From contig OV277857.1 in the NCBI GenBank assembly GCA_922989275.2, positions 46,539,083 through 46,603,082 of the forward strand: a stretch of 64,000 bases of DNA, written 5' to 3'. This stretch comes from Gari tellinella (Eukaryota > Mollusca > Bivalvia > Cardiida > Psammobiidae). Positions 1 to 11,055 of the stretch are shown here, piece after piece. The notes under the pieces were generated by a model that saw only the letters and a list, made by a program, of their open reading frames with translations, had not been told where the DNA came from and did not search any database. Within the stretch, counting starts at the first letter, position 1. The number at the start of each line of letters is the position of its first letter. A program made the position numbers and the translations under genes.

Positions 1-113
1 TTTACTTATGTCTTATATAACGGAGTAAATTATAAAGCAGCCAATGCCTTAAGCAATCTATTTTACTGACTGATTAACTCTTTGCCTGCTGATCGCGACT
101 TTACTTTTTTTTG

Positions 114-182
114 TGCAAACAACTTGGATCAAGATCAGATGCCGCGTAACCCGGCGTCTGATCTGGATCCAGAATGTTTGAC
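114..182. repeat. dispersed hairpin module, copy 1
   Basis: The two arms can fold on each other: GATCAGATGCCG on the left and CGGCGTCTGATC on the right, around a short TAAC-type centre, with flanking GCAAACAACTTGG and a decayed outer right arm. It is the first of more than ten copies of the module in this window. A TTAA at 74-77 followed by CTCTTTGCC suggests it sits in a degraded TTAA-type MITE, but I could not place the right end of that element. Confidence 0.7.
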
Positions 183-732
183 ACTCGTCCTTAGCTTTAT
201 TTACTTACAAAATGTCTACCATATTACACATCACAAAGGAATGTGACACATTACGTAACCGTATACAGAACCCGCACCAAATTAGCAGGACAATTATCAG
301 CGTCATAAAACTGTCCCAGCATGAAGTCCATGCTTCTTGAACATGCCGATTATCTATGAAGATGGACACCAGCGGGTTGCCACTTTAATGAAAAAGATCA
401 ATGCTACCCGTGCGTGTAACTTGAACATGTGTTTTTGACTTCTGTAACCGCATGATGTTTATATATTATACAAATCACAAAAAATAAAGATAATAGAATT
501 GAATGAAAAAAAACAAACAACATCAATGCACCTGGTTTGGTTGATGACTGGATTAACCCTCTCATTACTGAATACCAGTAACATGATGACTATTGCAATT
601 GCAAACAGTTGTAATCCAGACCAGGCTGCAAAAATGTCGGATTCATAGAGTATGTCTCTTGAAATATAGTTTACCCCTTTTTCAAATTAAGCTCTTTATG
701 ACACACTTTACCTTTTCTCCGCATGAGGATCA
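183..732. other. gap, no gene seen
   Basis: A+T-rich sequence with no ORF showing codon-like constraint and no recognisable repeat, apart from short A tracts. Confidence 0.6.
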
Positions 733-890
733 TCAGAGAGACAGACAGACATTCATACAGAAAGATGGAGACAGAAAAGAAGAAGCGAAAGACTGACAGA
801 CAGAGATAAGAGAAAAACAGACAGACAGAGAGACAGTCACAAAGAGAAACAGAGACATAAATACAGACAGTGGCAGAGAAATATAGACAC
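733..890 (+). repeat. GACA/GA-rich simple repeat
   Basis: Degenerate GACAGACA and GAGA blocks run through the segment. ORFs read on either strand here are compositional artefacts rich in Arg/Asp or Ser/Cys/Val. Confidence 0.85.
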
Positions 891-894
891 ACAC

Positions 895-1450
895 AAACTT
901 CGTAGTTAAACGAAAAAATACGTTTTTCTCTCGTTTTCAAAACCTCACTAAACTATCAATTTATAAGCTATCGCCTCAAATTTTGTACTACGCGTAAGAT
1001 AATGGTCTAATAAAACATCTGTATTAAAATTTATAACGATAAGATGACATTAAAAGCATTTATATTAACACCAAACTTCGTAGGTAAACGAAAAAATACG
1101 TTTTTCTCTCATTTTCAAAACCTCACTAAACTAACAATTTATAAGCTATCGCTATCAAATTTTGTACTAGTCGTGAGATCATGGTTTAATAAAACATCTG
1201 TATTAAAATTTATAACGAAAAGATAGCATTAAAAGCATTTCTATTAACACCAAACTTTCGTAGGAAAAACGGAAAATACAGTACTGTACGTTTTCGCTCT
1301 CATTTTCACAAACTCACTAAACAAACAAATTATAAGCTATCGCCTCAAATTTTGTACTAGTCGTGAGATCATGGTCTAATAAAACATCTGTATTAAAATT
1401 GATAACGAAAAGATAACATTAAAAGCATTTCTATTAACACCAAACTTTCG
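895..1450 (+). repeat. tandem repeat, about 178-190 bp unit, three copies
   Basis: The start AAACTT(T)CGTAGG recurs at 895, 1073 and 1252, and a truncated start lies at 1442. Each unit contains TCACTAAAC, ATAAGCTATCGC, AACATCTGTATTAAAATT and ATTAACACCAAAC. Spacings are 178, 179 and 190 bp. This is satellite-like and carries no coding capacity. Confidence 0.9.
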
Positions 1451-1572
1451 GAAAAACGTTGTTTTCTAGCCGCCAGCAAGCGCCGCTGATTGAACGACAC
1501 GATAAATCGCGAGCAGGCCGGATACTTCTCCATTTGTCCTTTCTCCATGTTATGGGTAATTAACTTACTTAA

Positions 1573-1797
1573 CCCATTACCCCATAAATACGCCTTTTAA
1601 CTACTTTATTTATTCTTACTGTGACAAAAAATGGTTCCATAATATATATTTATAAATATGTAACTTATGATATATTTTCTATATTCTAGCAGATGGGAGC
1701 TTAAAGCAGACTGAACGTAAAGCAGAATATATGGCACATTCTGCTTTACTTTCAACCTGCTTTAATCAAAACTAGAAGCAGACTATGGGGTAATGGG
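1573..1797. mobile_element. TTAA-flanked MITE (piggyBac-like ends), family A
   Basis: TTAA at 1569-1572 and 1798-1801 flanks ends CCCATTACCCCATA and TATGGGGTAATGGG. The interior holds a hairpin with arms AAAGCAGACTGAACGTAAAG and ACTTTCAACCTGCTTT. A TTAA duplication with CCC...GGG termini is the known signature of piggyBac elements; assigning the MITE to that superfamily is inference. Another near-complete copy lies at 63161-63383. Confidence 0.8.
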
Positions 1798-2030
1798 TTA
1801 ATACCTCAGACCCAGGTCATGGTCAGTTGTTGCTGTATATATATAGGTAGTTCAGACCCAGATCATCATCGAAAAAATCTCTTGATAACGTTTTGTTTTG
1901 TATCTTTTACAGAGTGTACAACTGTACAGTGTCTGAATTCAATGTGTAAACCGTGATTAAATTTTCTATAGGGAAAGAAAATAAAACAGAATGCGACGTT
2001 TTTTTAAATTGTTAATATTCTCTTCCTTTA

Positions 2031-3169
2031 TGCTAGGTTCACACCAACGGCGAATGCCGCGCTTTAAATCGGCGAGCAAAGCGTCGTCATTTTTGTTTAC
2101 TTTTCCAAAAATATCACGATCTCTTACGCTCTGATAAGCTCTGATACGCTCTGATACGAATTGGTTGCCGCTTTGGGACGAGTTATTTCCCGACTTGTTA
2201 CGGTTCCTCACGCTTTGATCCCGCTTTGATCAGGCTTTGCTACGCTTGAAATCACGCTTTTATAAGCTTTATTACGCTTTATTACACTTTGATGCGATGT
2301 TGCCGCTTTAAATCAGGCTCTGATACGATTATCAAGCTTTGTTGTGCATTGTTACGGTCTGTTCAGCTCTGTTACGCATTGGAAAATGTCAAGATCGCCG
2401 ATTTCATGCCGCTTTTGATCCATAGCCTAAAAAGAGATGCAGCAGATCCACAAAATCATTGCTTTTTGACTCCATAACACGATGTCAGAACAACAAGATC
2501 CAGAAGTTCCAGATGTACAAGAACATGATCTATCTGAAACAATGCAATGAGTGGTACTCACGTCGCAGCGCTATTTATAGGGATGGAGATAGAGCGTGAG
2601 TATCGTAGGAGAGTCTGAAAGAGCGTGAGAGAGCGTGGGGAAGCTTGCCAAGCGTAACAAAGCCTAACAAAACGGGTCAATCCTTGATCAAAGCGTCTCA
2701 ATTCTTGAGAAAGCGTGAGAGTCATTCATGAAAACGTAACAAAGCGTATCAAAGCGTGTCAGATCTTGATCAAAGCGTCTGACCTCGTATCAGATCTTCA
2801 TGCCAAATCGTAACAAAATCTTGAGACATCTTAACGAAGCGTGTCAAGTGGTGACAGACCGTGAAGATTTGGGTCCCCGCTTTGAACCAAGCTCTATTAA
2901 GCTTTCCTATGCTTTAAGTCAATCTTTGCTGAGCTTTGTTACGCTTTGTTAAGATTTGTTAAGCTTTGATACGCTCTAGGTGCTTTAATCAATTCGTAAC
3001 AGAGCGCCCAAATTTTTAAACCGCGCTCTTGCCGAATGTCCCGCTTTACTCCAAGCTTTCCCACGATCTATTACTACCCTGACGCTTTAATCAAGCTTTG
3101 TTACGCTTTTGTGCCGCTTTGCACGCCGCTTTAAAGCGCCATCAAAGCGCCGTTGGTGTGAACCTAGCA
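2031..3169. mobile_element. 1.14 kb TIR element, TTA target duplication
   Basis: The terminal inverted repeats are identical for at least 20 bp, starting TGCTAGGTTCACACCAACGG on both strands. TTA at 2028-2030 and 3170-3172 is the duplicated target. A 3-bp TTA/TWA duplication fits PIF/Harbinger-like elements (family knowledge; assignment inferred). The interior is non-coding and built from degenerate words such as GCTTTGTTACGC. These switch orientation: mostly forward at 2040-2560, reversed (AAAGCGTAACAAAGC) at 2590-2870, forward again at 2880-3150. Confidence 0.85.
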
Positions 3170-3172
3170 TTA

Positions 3173-4406
3173 ACACACCAAGAAGCAATACATATATATT
3201 CAAAACGCACACACATTTGACACAACTCACTTTTATATGTTTTTATATTACAGTGTACACTGACGAGAAACACATTTAGCTACATTTAACATAAATCATA
3301 GAATGACAAAAACTATATTTAGCCACATTTAACATTAAAGTACCTGAACAGGGCTGCCAACTCTCCCTAATAATACCTTTATTTAATTCAATCAAAACCA
3401 GTGCTGGAGATGCTGGTGGCTCGTTGCCAGGGCAAGGGTCAGCTTTAAGCTGCCACATTTCAACACTTGTAAATACAAATTAATACATTATCAGTATGGC
3501 ACGCGGCGCTAGAGAAATTAACTTTCACTTTTGATCTAACTAACCCAGCTTATATCAGTATTAGATCAGGATCTTAAACAATATATAATATACACTTAAT
3601 CAACTTTTAAACATAATTTTTAAATGATAAGGCACTGGATATTTAATAACAGTTACTTAATTTTGTATTGACGATGGCACGCGTATGGCACGTGGTGCTA
3701 CTAGAGATAATCCAATTTCTGATTTGATCTAACGTTTTTCTGACTATAAATGCACCCGTATGGAATAGGCTATCATTGATAAAAATATATTTAAAAAAGA
3801 TATTCGGCGGAATGAGTGGTTGAACTAAGGCTATATAGATGGGTGTGCAAAATTGAATGAAATTGAGGTTTTCAAAAGAATTGTAATATCTTGGATTGAA
3901 AAGCAAACAATAAAAGTATACAATCGAAACAGTCACTTTTATTTAAAATGCAAAACTATCATGTACAGAAATGCAAAACAAAACAATAATTTAACTCATA
4001 TCCTAGCTACTGGTAGGAGATCCTCACATTAATCTATTGTTCTATATATCAAACTTTTCATTCATAGAGTTTCTTGAAATAAACTATAGCATACACAAAT
4101 GTACAGATTCAACAGTCTGCTCTACTTCACTCTTGTAAATAATGATGAAACCACACAATTGTGTTTAACTCACTTGAGGCCATTTATATTTAATATTGCT
4201 TTTAATGTATGGTAAATGTGTACAAATAGTTAACAATTAAAACAAATTGGTAGTAAACAATTACAAAACACCTAGCTTCCTCTGTATTTCAGATGTCATC
4301 TTAAATTGCATCAGCCCCCAGTGTAGTAAACAGTCTGGTCTGTGTCTCTAAATTTTACACTCACAGCCATATCTGGGAAAACTGTAATTGGACATAGACC
4401 AGCCTA
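3173..4406. other. gap, no gene seen
   Basis: A+T-rich. Short ORFs on the minus strand (3276-3458, 3643-3936) have no recognisable domain. The words GGCACGCG/GGCACGTGG with following sequence recur near 3500 and 3680, suggesting an old local duplication. Confidence 0.5.
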
Positions 4407-4597
4407 CAGGGCTCCAGATAAGAGGGAGTAAACTAAACAAATCACATTTATTCACTCATTTCAGCACCAAACCCTTTGGTGTTACCACTCATTTTGATTG
4501 TCTCGAAGAGACAATTCAAATGTTTAGTGACACCACAGGGTTTAATGCACAAATAAAGATTCTAAGTTTTGAAATAATTCCCTTATCTGGAGCCCTG
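4407..4597. mobile_element. 191 bp foldback element with CAGGG...CCCTG ends
   Basis: The ends CAGGGCTCCAGATAAG (4407) and CTTATCTGGAGCCCTG (to 4597) are inverted copies. The centre folds again at TTGTCTCGAAGAGACAA (about 4497-4513). CAGGG-type ends resemble hAT MITEs, but no clear 8-bp target duplication is visible. The 118-aa ORF read across it is not a gene. Confidence 0.75.
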
Positions 4598-4728
4598 GCT
4601 ACTATCCAATCAGACTATTCAGTTTCAACAGGTGCTCTCAAGTCTAAATTTCTGATCAAATATAATTGGTTGAAATGTGTGGCCAAACAGAAAGTGTGGC
4701 TAAATAGAAACCAGACAGCTCCGCCGAA

Positions 4729-5025
4729 AAACATAAATGTTTAAGAATTATTTATAAACATTTACAAACTTTTTTTTTCTTTTTAAATAACATCCTTTTC
4801 AAAAGAAAAATATTATGGTGATCATGATCTGGATCTGAACTATAATTACGTTTTTTGCGACAATTTCCGACTCGTGTCGGTTATATACAAACATAAATGT
4901 TTAATATTTATTTATAAACAATTACATGTCTATCTTAAAATTACATGATTTTTTTTATCAGGATCTAGATCTGAACTATTTTTTGGGGTATTTGCAACAA
5001 TTGCCGCTCGTGTCGGTTATATAAA
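4729..5025 (+). repeat. direct repeat, two units
   Basis: AACATAAATGTTTAA followed by TATTTATAAACA starts at 4729 and again at 4890. Both units run on into a GATCTGGATCTGAACTA-like block and then ACTCGTGTCGGTTATATA. The units are about 161 and 136 bp long. Confidence 0.75.
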
Positions 5026-5089
5026 TACAATCTACCATCAAATACATGCCTGTAAAAGAGGTGTGAAAACCTAAATTGCTATATAAACA

Positions 5090-5215
5090 TAAGGTCGGCC
5101 TTGTGACTATATGTCTACTATACAAATTAAGGTCGGCCTTAGGTAGGGTCGGCCTTGTGACTGTAAATCAACAATTCGAACTTAGAAGATAGAAGTTAGA
5201 AGTTAGATCTTAGAT
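5090..5215 (+). repeat. short direct repeats
   Basis: GGTCGGCCTT occurs three times between 5093 and 5157, twice followed by GTGACT. It is followed by a run of AGAAGTTAGA/TCTTAGA words. Confidence 0.6.
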
Positions 5216-5476
5216 CTTAGATATTCTAGTCTGGTACCCGACTTCCTCACACAGTTCGTCAGACAACATATAATAATGGCTCCCCCCATGAAATAGAGAA
5301 AAGTGGGTGGAGTTATATGAGCTGTAATAGGGGGTTTTCTTATTTTAGGTGGTTCACAATATCTCATTGTAACCTACGGGTTCAATGTTATTCAAAACTA
5401 AATTACCAATTCAAACATATGTGGTAATTAAGCGACTGAATTCAGCAGAAATTCGTGCAACGAATCATTTTAAAGC
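5168..5476 (+). repeat. left arm of a ~4.9 kb inverted-repeat structure
   Basis: This segment matches 9590-10036 in reverse complement: ATTCGAACTTA near both outer ends; GGGTGGAGTTATATGAGCT, then TAATAGGG and TTAGGTGGTTCAC; and GAATTCAG with GCAACGAAT further in. The match continues beyond the inserted element, at 6219-6285, through CATACGCGCCAAA. The arms are diverged, so the structure is old. Confidence 0.7.
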
Positions 5477-5526
5477 ACTCCTATTTTCGGCTATTATAAA
5501 TAAGTTGGATTACATATTAGTATATT

Positions 5527-5598
5527 GTATCGTTGGTGTAGTGGTTAGCGTCCCTGCTTTTCGTCCAAGCGATCCAGGTTCGAATCCCAGCCGGCTCA
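5527..5598 (+). tRNA. degenerate tRNA-Glu-like sequence (UUC)
   Basis: An A box (TGGTGTAGTGGTTA) and a B box (GGTTCGAATCC) are correctly spaced. The anticodon loop TTTTCGT would present TTC. The anticodon stem has mismatches, and the 5' acceptor (GTATCGT) does not pair with the 3' strand (CCGGCTC). The inverted partner at 6100-6170 has a 5' strand GAGCCG that would pair with this 3' strand, so both descend from one tRNA. More likely a transposon-borne pseudo-tRNA than a functional gene. Confidence 0.5.
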
Positions 5599-6099
5599 AT
5601 ATTTTTTTACTCTTTATTTGGAAATGTATTTTCAATATAAAACGTTAAATATTTTTACGATCGAATAACACCTCTAAGAACATTAAAATGTAAAATTCAA
5701 TGAGTTTAAAAATGTTGATGAAATCTCAGAATTTCCTCAATTTTCCCCTCCGGAACCTGAACAAATTTAAAAGTGTAGATCTATATGTAACCGAATGAAT
5801 AACGACGACGTATTAGAATCTGTAAAATTTGAACATATAGCATTGATTTCTCCATGTTTGGATGGAATTGATCAAAATATTTTGGAAGTTATACGGTGAG
5901 ACAGTGGCAGGGTCAATTAATGCATTAATTGGTAGCCAATCTATGAAGGCGTATACCTTTGTTGCTAATTAAACTTTGAGTGGTAAATCAAACATTAGTT
6001 TAGTTATTTTTATTGGTTTTCCGAAAAATAAATCATTAAATAGATGACATTTATTATTTACTACGTTTAAAAAATTATGACCAAAAAAGAAAAATACAT

Positions 6100-6170
6100 T
6101 CCGGTGACGGGAATCGAACCTGGGCCGCCTGGACGAGAAGCAGGGATCCTAACCAATACACCAACGGCTC
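6100..6170 (-). tRNA. degenerate tRNA-Glu-like sequence (CUC)
   Basis: Read on the minus strand it has 5' GAGCCGT, an A box TGGTGTATTGGTTA, an anticodon arm with loop TTCTCGT (anticodon CTC), and a B box GGTTCGATTCC. The last anticodon-stem pair is C-C, the T stem has mismatches, and the 3' acceptor strand (CACCGGA) does not pair with the 5' strand. It is the mirror cassette of the copy at 5527-5598. Confidence 0.5.
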
Positions 6171-6423
6171 AGTACGGAGGATAAATCAAACTGATATATA
6201 TAATAGCCGAAAATAAGGTTAGTGTTCCAACAAATGAGACAACTTAAGGGCATACGCGCCAAATTCATGGTAACAAAGTACGATAATTCAAGAATCGTTA
6301 CTCAACGAAATTGTGCGTGTCGGTTACCTCCCGTGGATACTTTCGGTTTCTAACAATCTCTATACACGTGAAATTTAGTGTGAACCCGAGAACACATAGA
6401 GACACACAGACCTTAGTTATCGC

Positions 6424-6636
6424 TTGCGATCCAACGCTCAACCAATCAGAGCACGACATCCATATTTCGGTCAAACTTTAGACGCGTGGTGCTATGTTAA
6501 ATTGTGGTCACGACGTCATTTGAATTGGAAGCAGGCTGACTGGCACCGAGTTCTCTTTCGTGACGAATCTCACCGAGCAATGCAGATGGTAGGCTACACA
6601 AATTTTAACATTAAAGATTCAGCAGTCAAGATTTGA
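6424..6636 (+). pseudogene. Tc1/mariner-type transposase fragment
   Basis: The 70-aa reading frame resembles the middle of Tc1-like transposases. RARHPYFGQTL matches the end of the DNA-binding region (family pattern RPY-G-L), then a basic RRHLNW stretch, then ADWHRVLFRDES. In this family the W-VLFSDES motif carries the second catalytic Asp of the DDE triad. The first catalytic Asp and the final acidic residue are absent, similarity fades after about residue 55, and no start codon context is seen. It is a short relic between the arms of the large inverted repeat. The family call rests on motif recognition only. Confidence 0.6.
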
Positions 6637-6639
6637 GAC

Positions 6640-7440
6640 AGGCTTCACAGGCAAGCGTGGAGGACTGAGGTACTCATTGAACGTTACGCTACGCCGTAGA
6701 AATGTAGTGTGTATTGGTGCAAATAGTGGCCATTCACGATATTAATGATACTGAATACAACTTTGGACTTTTTATGATAATTCATTAAACACCTAAACAT
6801 TTTAAGAAAAAACAACTTTTATTCAGACCCCTACCAACTTCTTCATTACATCACTCGAAAATAATTCTTCACAGCAGTATGAGGTTAACTGATATGGATT
6901 AAAAATGATAAACTTTATTTTCGGTATAGGTTTTAGACCATCAACATTATAACTTTCCAGCCAATGTTCCTGTAAGCGTGTGGGACGTTTCTACTTTTGC
7001 TCAGTATATGTAAAAAAATACTTCAAATGACCCCACATATTTAAATCTTGGACAACATTTCTCGACAGGTTTCTTTCCAGATATTAAGCTTCAACTTCTA
7101 CCCTACATACTCATATCAGTATACCCCCTCTAACTACTGTAGTTGGGGTTCGGGGACTTGCTCCCCCGGGGAAATGTTATTCGTAGATGGCTTCAGAAGC
7201 GTTCAGGGTCGTGCTGTGCATTTAAAACAGGTAAAATACTAATAAAAATCCATGTAAATGTTTAACTTGAAATAACAAATTATTAATGATAAAGGATCAT
7301 ATTTTTTGACGTTGTCTTCCGGCTATTAGCCTAGTCTACCTCTACCCCCTCTAATAAGTGTAGCACTTTTACTAGCGTGTCCGGGGCATGCTTCCCGGGA
7401 TATCGTTTAATTCTATTGTCTTTGGTGCATTCTAGGGGCG
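6640..7440. other. gap with dispersed-repeat fragments
   Basis: No gene seen. The words TACCCCCTCTAA followed by a CGGGG-rich block occur twice (about 7122-7185 and 7340-7402), suggesting two fragments of one dispersed repeat. Confidence 0.5.
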
Positions 7441-7442
7441 GT

Positions 7443-9150
7443 TTTTTATCCCCTGCCGAAAGGCAGAGGGATACTGTTTTAGGTCTGTCCGTCCGGCTGT
7501 GCGTGCGTGCGTTTTCCGTCCGCAACTGTATCTCCGAAACCTATGAACAGATTTGGATAAAACTTGGTATACTTATTTGTCATCATAGGAGCACCGTGGG
7601 AAATTAATTTTTTTTCAGAAAATTTTAGGAATTTATGAGTTATCTGCCCTTTTTGTGTTAAAAATGCCGTCCGTGCGTCCGTCACGTTTTCCGTCCGCAA
7701 CTGTATCTCCGAAACCTATAAACAGATTTGGATTAAACTTGGTATACTTATTTGTCATCATAGGAGCACCGTGGGAAATCAAATTTTTTTCAGAAAATTT
7801 TAGGAATTGATGAGTTATCTGCCCTTTTTGTGTTCAAAATGCCATATTTAACAGTTTTTACACTCTAGCAACTACAGTATTCAACATATTTTGTTTATAC
7901 TTGCACACATTGTCGATAAGTACAAGTTCTTGCATGTGTGCAGTTATTGTAAAAAAAAGGTTACTTCTGACAAGAGTTATCTGCCCTTGATGTACTTAGA
8001 AATGCTAGAAAATGCTTTATTTTGGTATTGTTTACATACTAGAGCCTATAAATATGCATGGATTTTTGAAAAAACTTTCTTGAATTATGTATGGCTATTA
8101 GTTTTCAAATGAATTTGATTATTGTTGAAAACGGAGAAATTAGTCATGAGTTATCTGCCCTTGATAAGTAAAAAAGCCATATTTAACTGTTTTTACTCTC
8201 TGGCAACTACAATTATGAATGGATTTAAATGATACTTGCACACGATGTCTATCAGTAAAAGTTCTTGAAGGTGTGCAATTATTGTAAAAAAAAGGATACT
8301 TGTGGCAATAGTTATCTGCCCTTGATATACTTTGAAATGATAGAAAATGCTTTATTTTAGAATTGTTTACATCCTAGTATCTATAAATATGCATGAATTT
8401 TGATAAAACAAATTCTTAAACTATGTATGGCTATTAGTTTTCAAATAATTGTTATCATTTTTGAAAAACGGAGAAACTAGTCAACAGTTATCTGCCCTTG
8501 ATGAGTAAAAAAAACCCATATTTAACAGTTTTTACCATCTAGAAACTACAGTCTTTAATGGATTTTGATTTAACTTACACATGATGTATATAAATATAAG
8601 GGTAGCAATTATTGTCAAAAAAGGATACTTTGTGGCAAGAGTTATCTGCCCTTTATGTACTTAGTAATGCTCAACATGGATTTATTGTTTACATGCTATT
8701 GTGTACAAATGTGAATGGATTTTGAAAAAAAAAAATCATATATGGCTATTATTTATAGAATGAGTTCAATTATTATCGAAAATGTGCAAATTAGTCAAGA
8801 ATACTCTGCCCTTGATGAGTTGAAAATGTGTTTACACTCTAGTAAATTCTACAGTTCTGATTTTTTTAATAATACTTGCACACAATTATAAGTTCTTGAA
8901 AGTGTTTAATTACTGTTGAATTTGAATCAAGAGTTACCTGCCCCTGTCATACTTAGATTTATAATGCTACAAACGGCTTTATTTTTTGTATTGTTTAGGC
9001 TTTAAAATGTACAAAATTGATTGGATTTTATAAAACTTTGTAAAAAGCTTTTGAATGTTGATCTTTAAAGACAGGTGATCACCATTTGCCCCTTCCTCCC
9101 ACAATAAAGTTTGCCACTTTCTTCTGGACAATCGCTGCGGCAGGGGATAT
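7443..9150 (+). repeat. dispersed element with decaying ~160-175 bp tandem core
   Basis: The phrase GAGTTATCTGCCCTT or a decayed form recurs near 7637, 7812, 7973, 8147, 8309, 8484, 8638, 8797 and 8932. The first two units are nearly identical (both contain CGTTTTCCGTCCGCAACTG and ATCATAGGAGCACCGTGGG); later ones drift. The block opens near CCCCTGCCGAAAGGCAGAGG and closes near CGGCAGGGGATATCAGC. A tandem core inside a dispersed element recalls mollusc pearl/Helentron-like elements; that assignment is inference. Confidence 0.7.
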
Positions 9151-9589
9151 CAGCTCTAAGGTGCTTGTTAAATATAATATATGCTTTTTTTTTTACCATT
9201 TTCTTATTATCCACACCTAAAGCATTTAGATCTATTTATGAAGTTTGATCCATTTCTTAAGGATATATTTTGATTTAGTAAGTGTATTCATTGAATTTGG
9301 AAAAAAAAACAGTTAAGAAAAACGCACATACTTCAGGCAACACACTCTAATGTATACACTTTTAGTAAGCATCACCTTTTAACTGTGTTATAGTCTGTTT
9401 GTGCCAATTATTACTTAACATTATTTCAGAAAGCCAAAAATAATGCATGCCAACTCTTTGCCGAGAAAGGCTATATTATATATTTCAAATACCCATAGAC
9501 AAAATAGAATATTATAACCTATGTTTTTACTTTTTACCATGGTACATGTACTAAGGTACGTTCGAAGAACCTATGTAGAAATGTTCATA
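9151..9589. other. gap, no gene seen
   Basis: A+T-rich with no domain-bearing ORF and no clear repeat. Confidence 0.5.
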
Positions 9590-10036
9590 GAGTTCCTACG
9601 AAGATTTCATTTTGGCGCGTATGTCCTTAATTCAATAATAATCATACAATCTGGCGAGGTTTTATTTATCCGAAATGTCAACGGACCTGTATAAAATCCG
9701 ATACTAGGGCTAGTTTTGAAATAAATTCGTTGCCCGAATTCATACTGAATTCAACTGGTTCGCCTGTATTTTTTTATTGATAATATAACTTTGTATAAAA
9801 CTGTTCCCATTTACTACAATAGCTTATCGTGAACCACCTAATATAAGAAAACGCCCTATTAAGCTCATATAACTCCACCCACCATTTATCATTATGGTTC
9901 CCGGTTTCCTCTCTTTCATGGGTGCCGCCATTTTTGCACGTTGCCTGGCCCTAACTGTCTGAAGTTAAAGGGACATAACCAGGCTAAGATATTCCGGCAA
10001 CAATTCGAACTTAAGAGTTAGAACTTAAGTTCGAAT
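9590..10036 (-). repeat. right arm of the ~4.9 kb inverted-repeat structure
   Basis: Reverse-complement match to 5168-5476 and 6219-6285. The best-conserved block is GTGAACCACCTAA, then AGAAAACGCCCTATTAAG, then CTCATATAACTCCACCC (9830-9882). The inner match contains TTTGGCGCGTATG near 9612. Confidence 0.7.
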
Positions 10037-10059
10037 TAATGCCTTCTAAGTTCTATCTC

Positions 10060-11050
10060 AAAAGGGCCTCAATGGGCTTCCGTAGGAAGGTGATGCAGGC
10101 CGAAGTAAATCTGAAGACACAAGATGCTGTGGCCGATGTCTTGTTGGCGTTTTGGTAAGGGAAAACGAAACTTTTATTTGAATTTGAATATGACTGTTTT
10201 TCGAGACATAAGATACACGTTTCATGTGCTGTTTGTTGCAAGCAAACAATATCCATTGTTTGAGCTTCGCAAAAGTGAAATTAACATGGGGTTTGGTGTG
10301 TTTTTGATAGTTCATACATACCAATCGGCAACCGCGGGGCCCTCAAAGGGGTGTTTTTGTTGCCATGAGTTCAATTGTTATTTTCGAATTTGGGAGGATC
10401 GAGATCATTGTCTTGATTCGTAAAGTGTTACATGTATATGCCAAATTAAGAGATCATAGATAACTGATGGATAAAACGAAAATACTGTATTGCATCTATA
10501 AATTTGCCTAAGATATTCAGTTGAGTTCCACTGGGATGGGGCTTATTACCTTAGTGTCACAGTGTGTAAGTGATTGACGGACCTGTCCCCCCCTTGTATG
10601 TAGGGTATGTATTATTTGATATTAGTGCCTATATAAATATTTTTGATCTGCAGTATTAAAAGCAGCTGACAACATTTAAAACAAAACACAGCGTCTACTC
10701 AGGATCCAAACTATGTTTGTAATTTTTTGGCTGGGTGACGATAATTTATAAATATATCTCTGAATACTGCATTCCATATCTAATTTGAAACTCTTATCAA
10801 TAGTTTCTCTCTCCAAACTCAAAAAACTGAACCAATAAATAAAATTCAATTAATAAGGACATGTCCGCTATATCTACAATATAGGGCCGATTTGACCTAG
10901 CATTATTGGGGTGATTTGACCATGAGGCATATTATTTGGCCGATTTGACCTGACCCGATTTAGTTTTGGCCGGATTTGACCCGGATTCATAGAAATTCAG
11001 GAGTTGTCAGGGGAGTTATAAATGTCACAGTGTACGTGTAGGTTTATCAT
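10060..11050. other. gap, no gene seen
   Basis: Overlapping ORFs on both strands at 10053-10423 show no domain. At 10885-10985 the words CCGATTTGACC or GGATTTGACC recur four to five times, a small degenerate repeat. Confidence 0.5.
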
Positions 11051-11055
11051 CACTT

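Larger units (their letters stand above)
5480..6218. mobile_element. ~740 bp inverted-end element with two tRNA-Glu-like cassettes
   Basis: The ends CCTATTTTCGGCTATTATA and TATAATAGCCGAAAATAAGG are inverted copies. Each is followed inward by a tRNA-Glu-like sequence, the two in opposite orientation. The element interrupts the left arm of the larger inverted repeat: arm sequence resumes at 6219. I could not read a clear target duplication. The middle (5600-6100) is A+T-rich with nothing recognisable. Confidence 0.65.

Noticed and set aside
4388..4744. 118-codon ORF
   Set aside because: It spans a foldback element with inverted ends; openness is explained by the palindrome, not by coding.
5527..6170. 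Two functional tRNA-Glu genes
   Set aside because: Promoter boxes are good, but acceptor stems do not pair within each copy and the anticodon stems have mismatches.
10053..10423. Three overlapping ORFs on both strands
   Set aside because: None has a domain or plausible codon pattern; overlap on both strands indicates chance openness.
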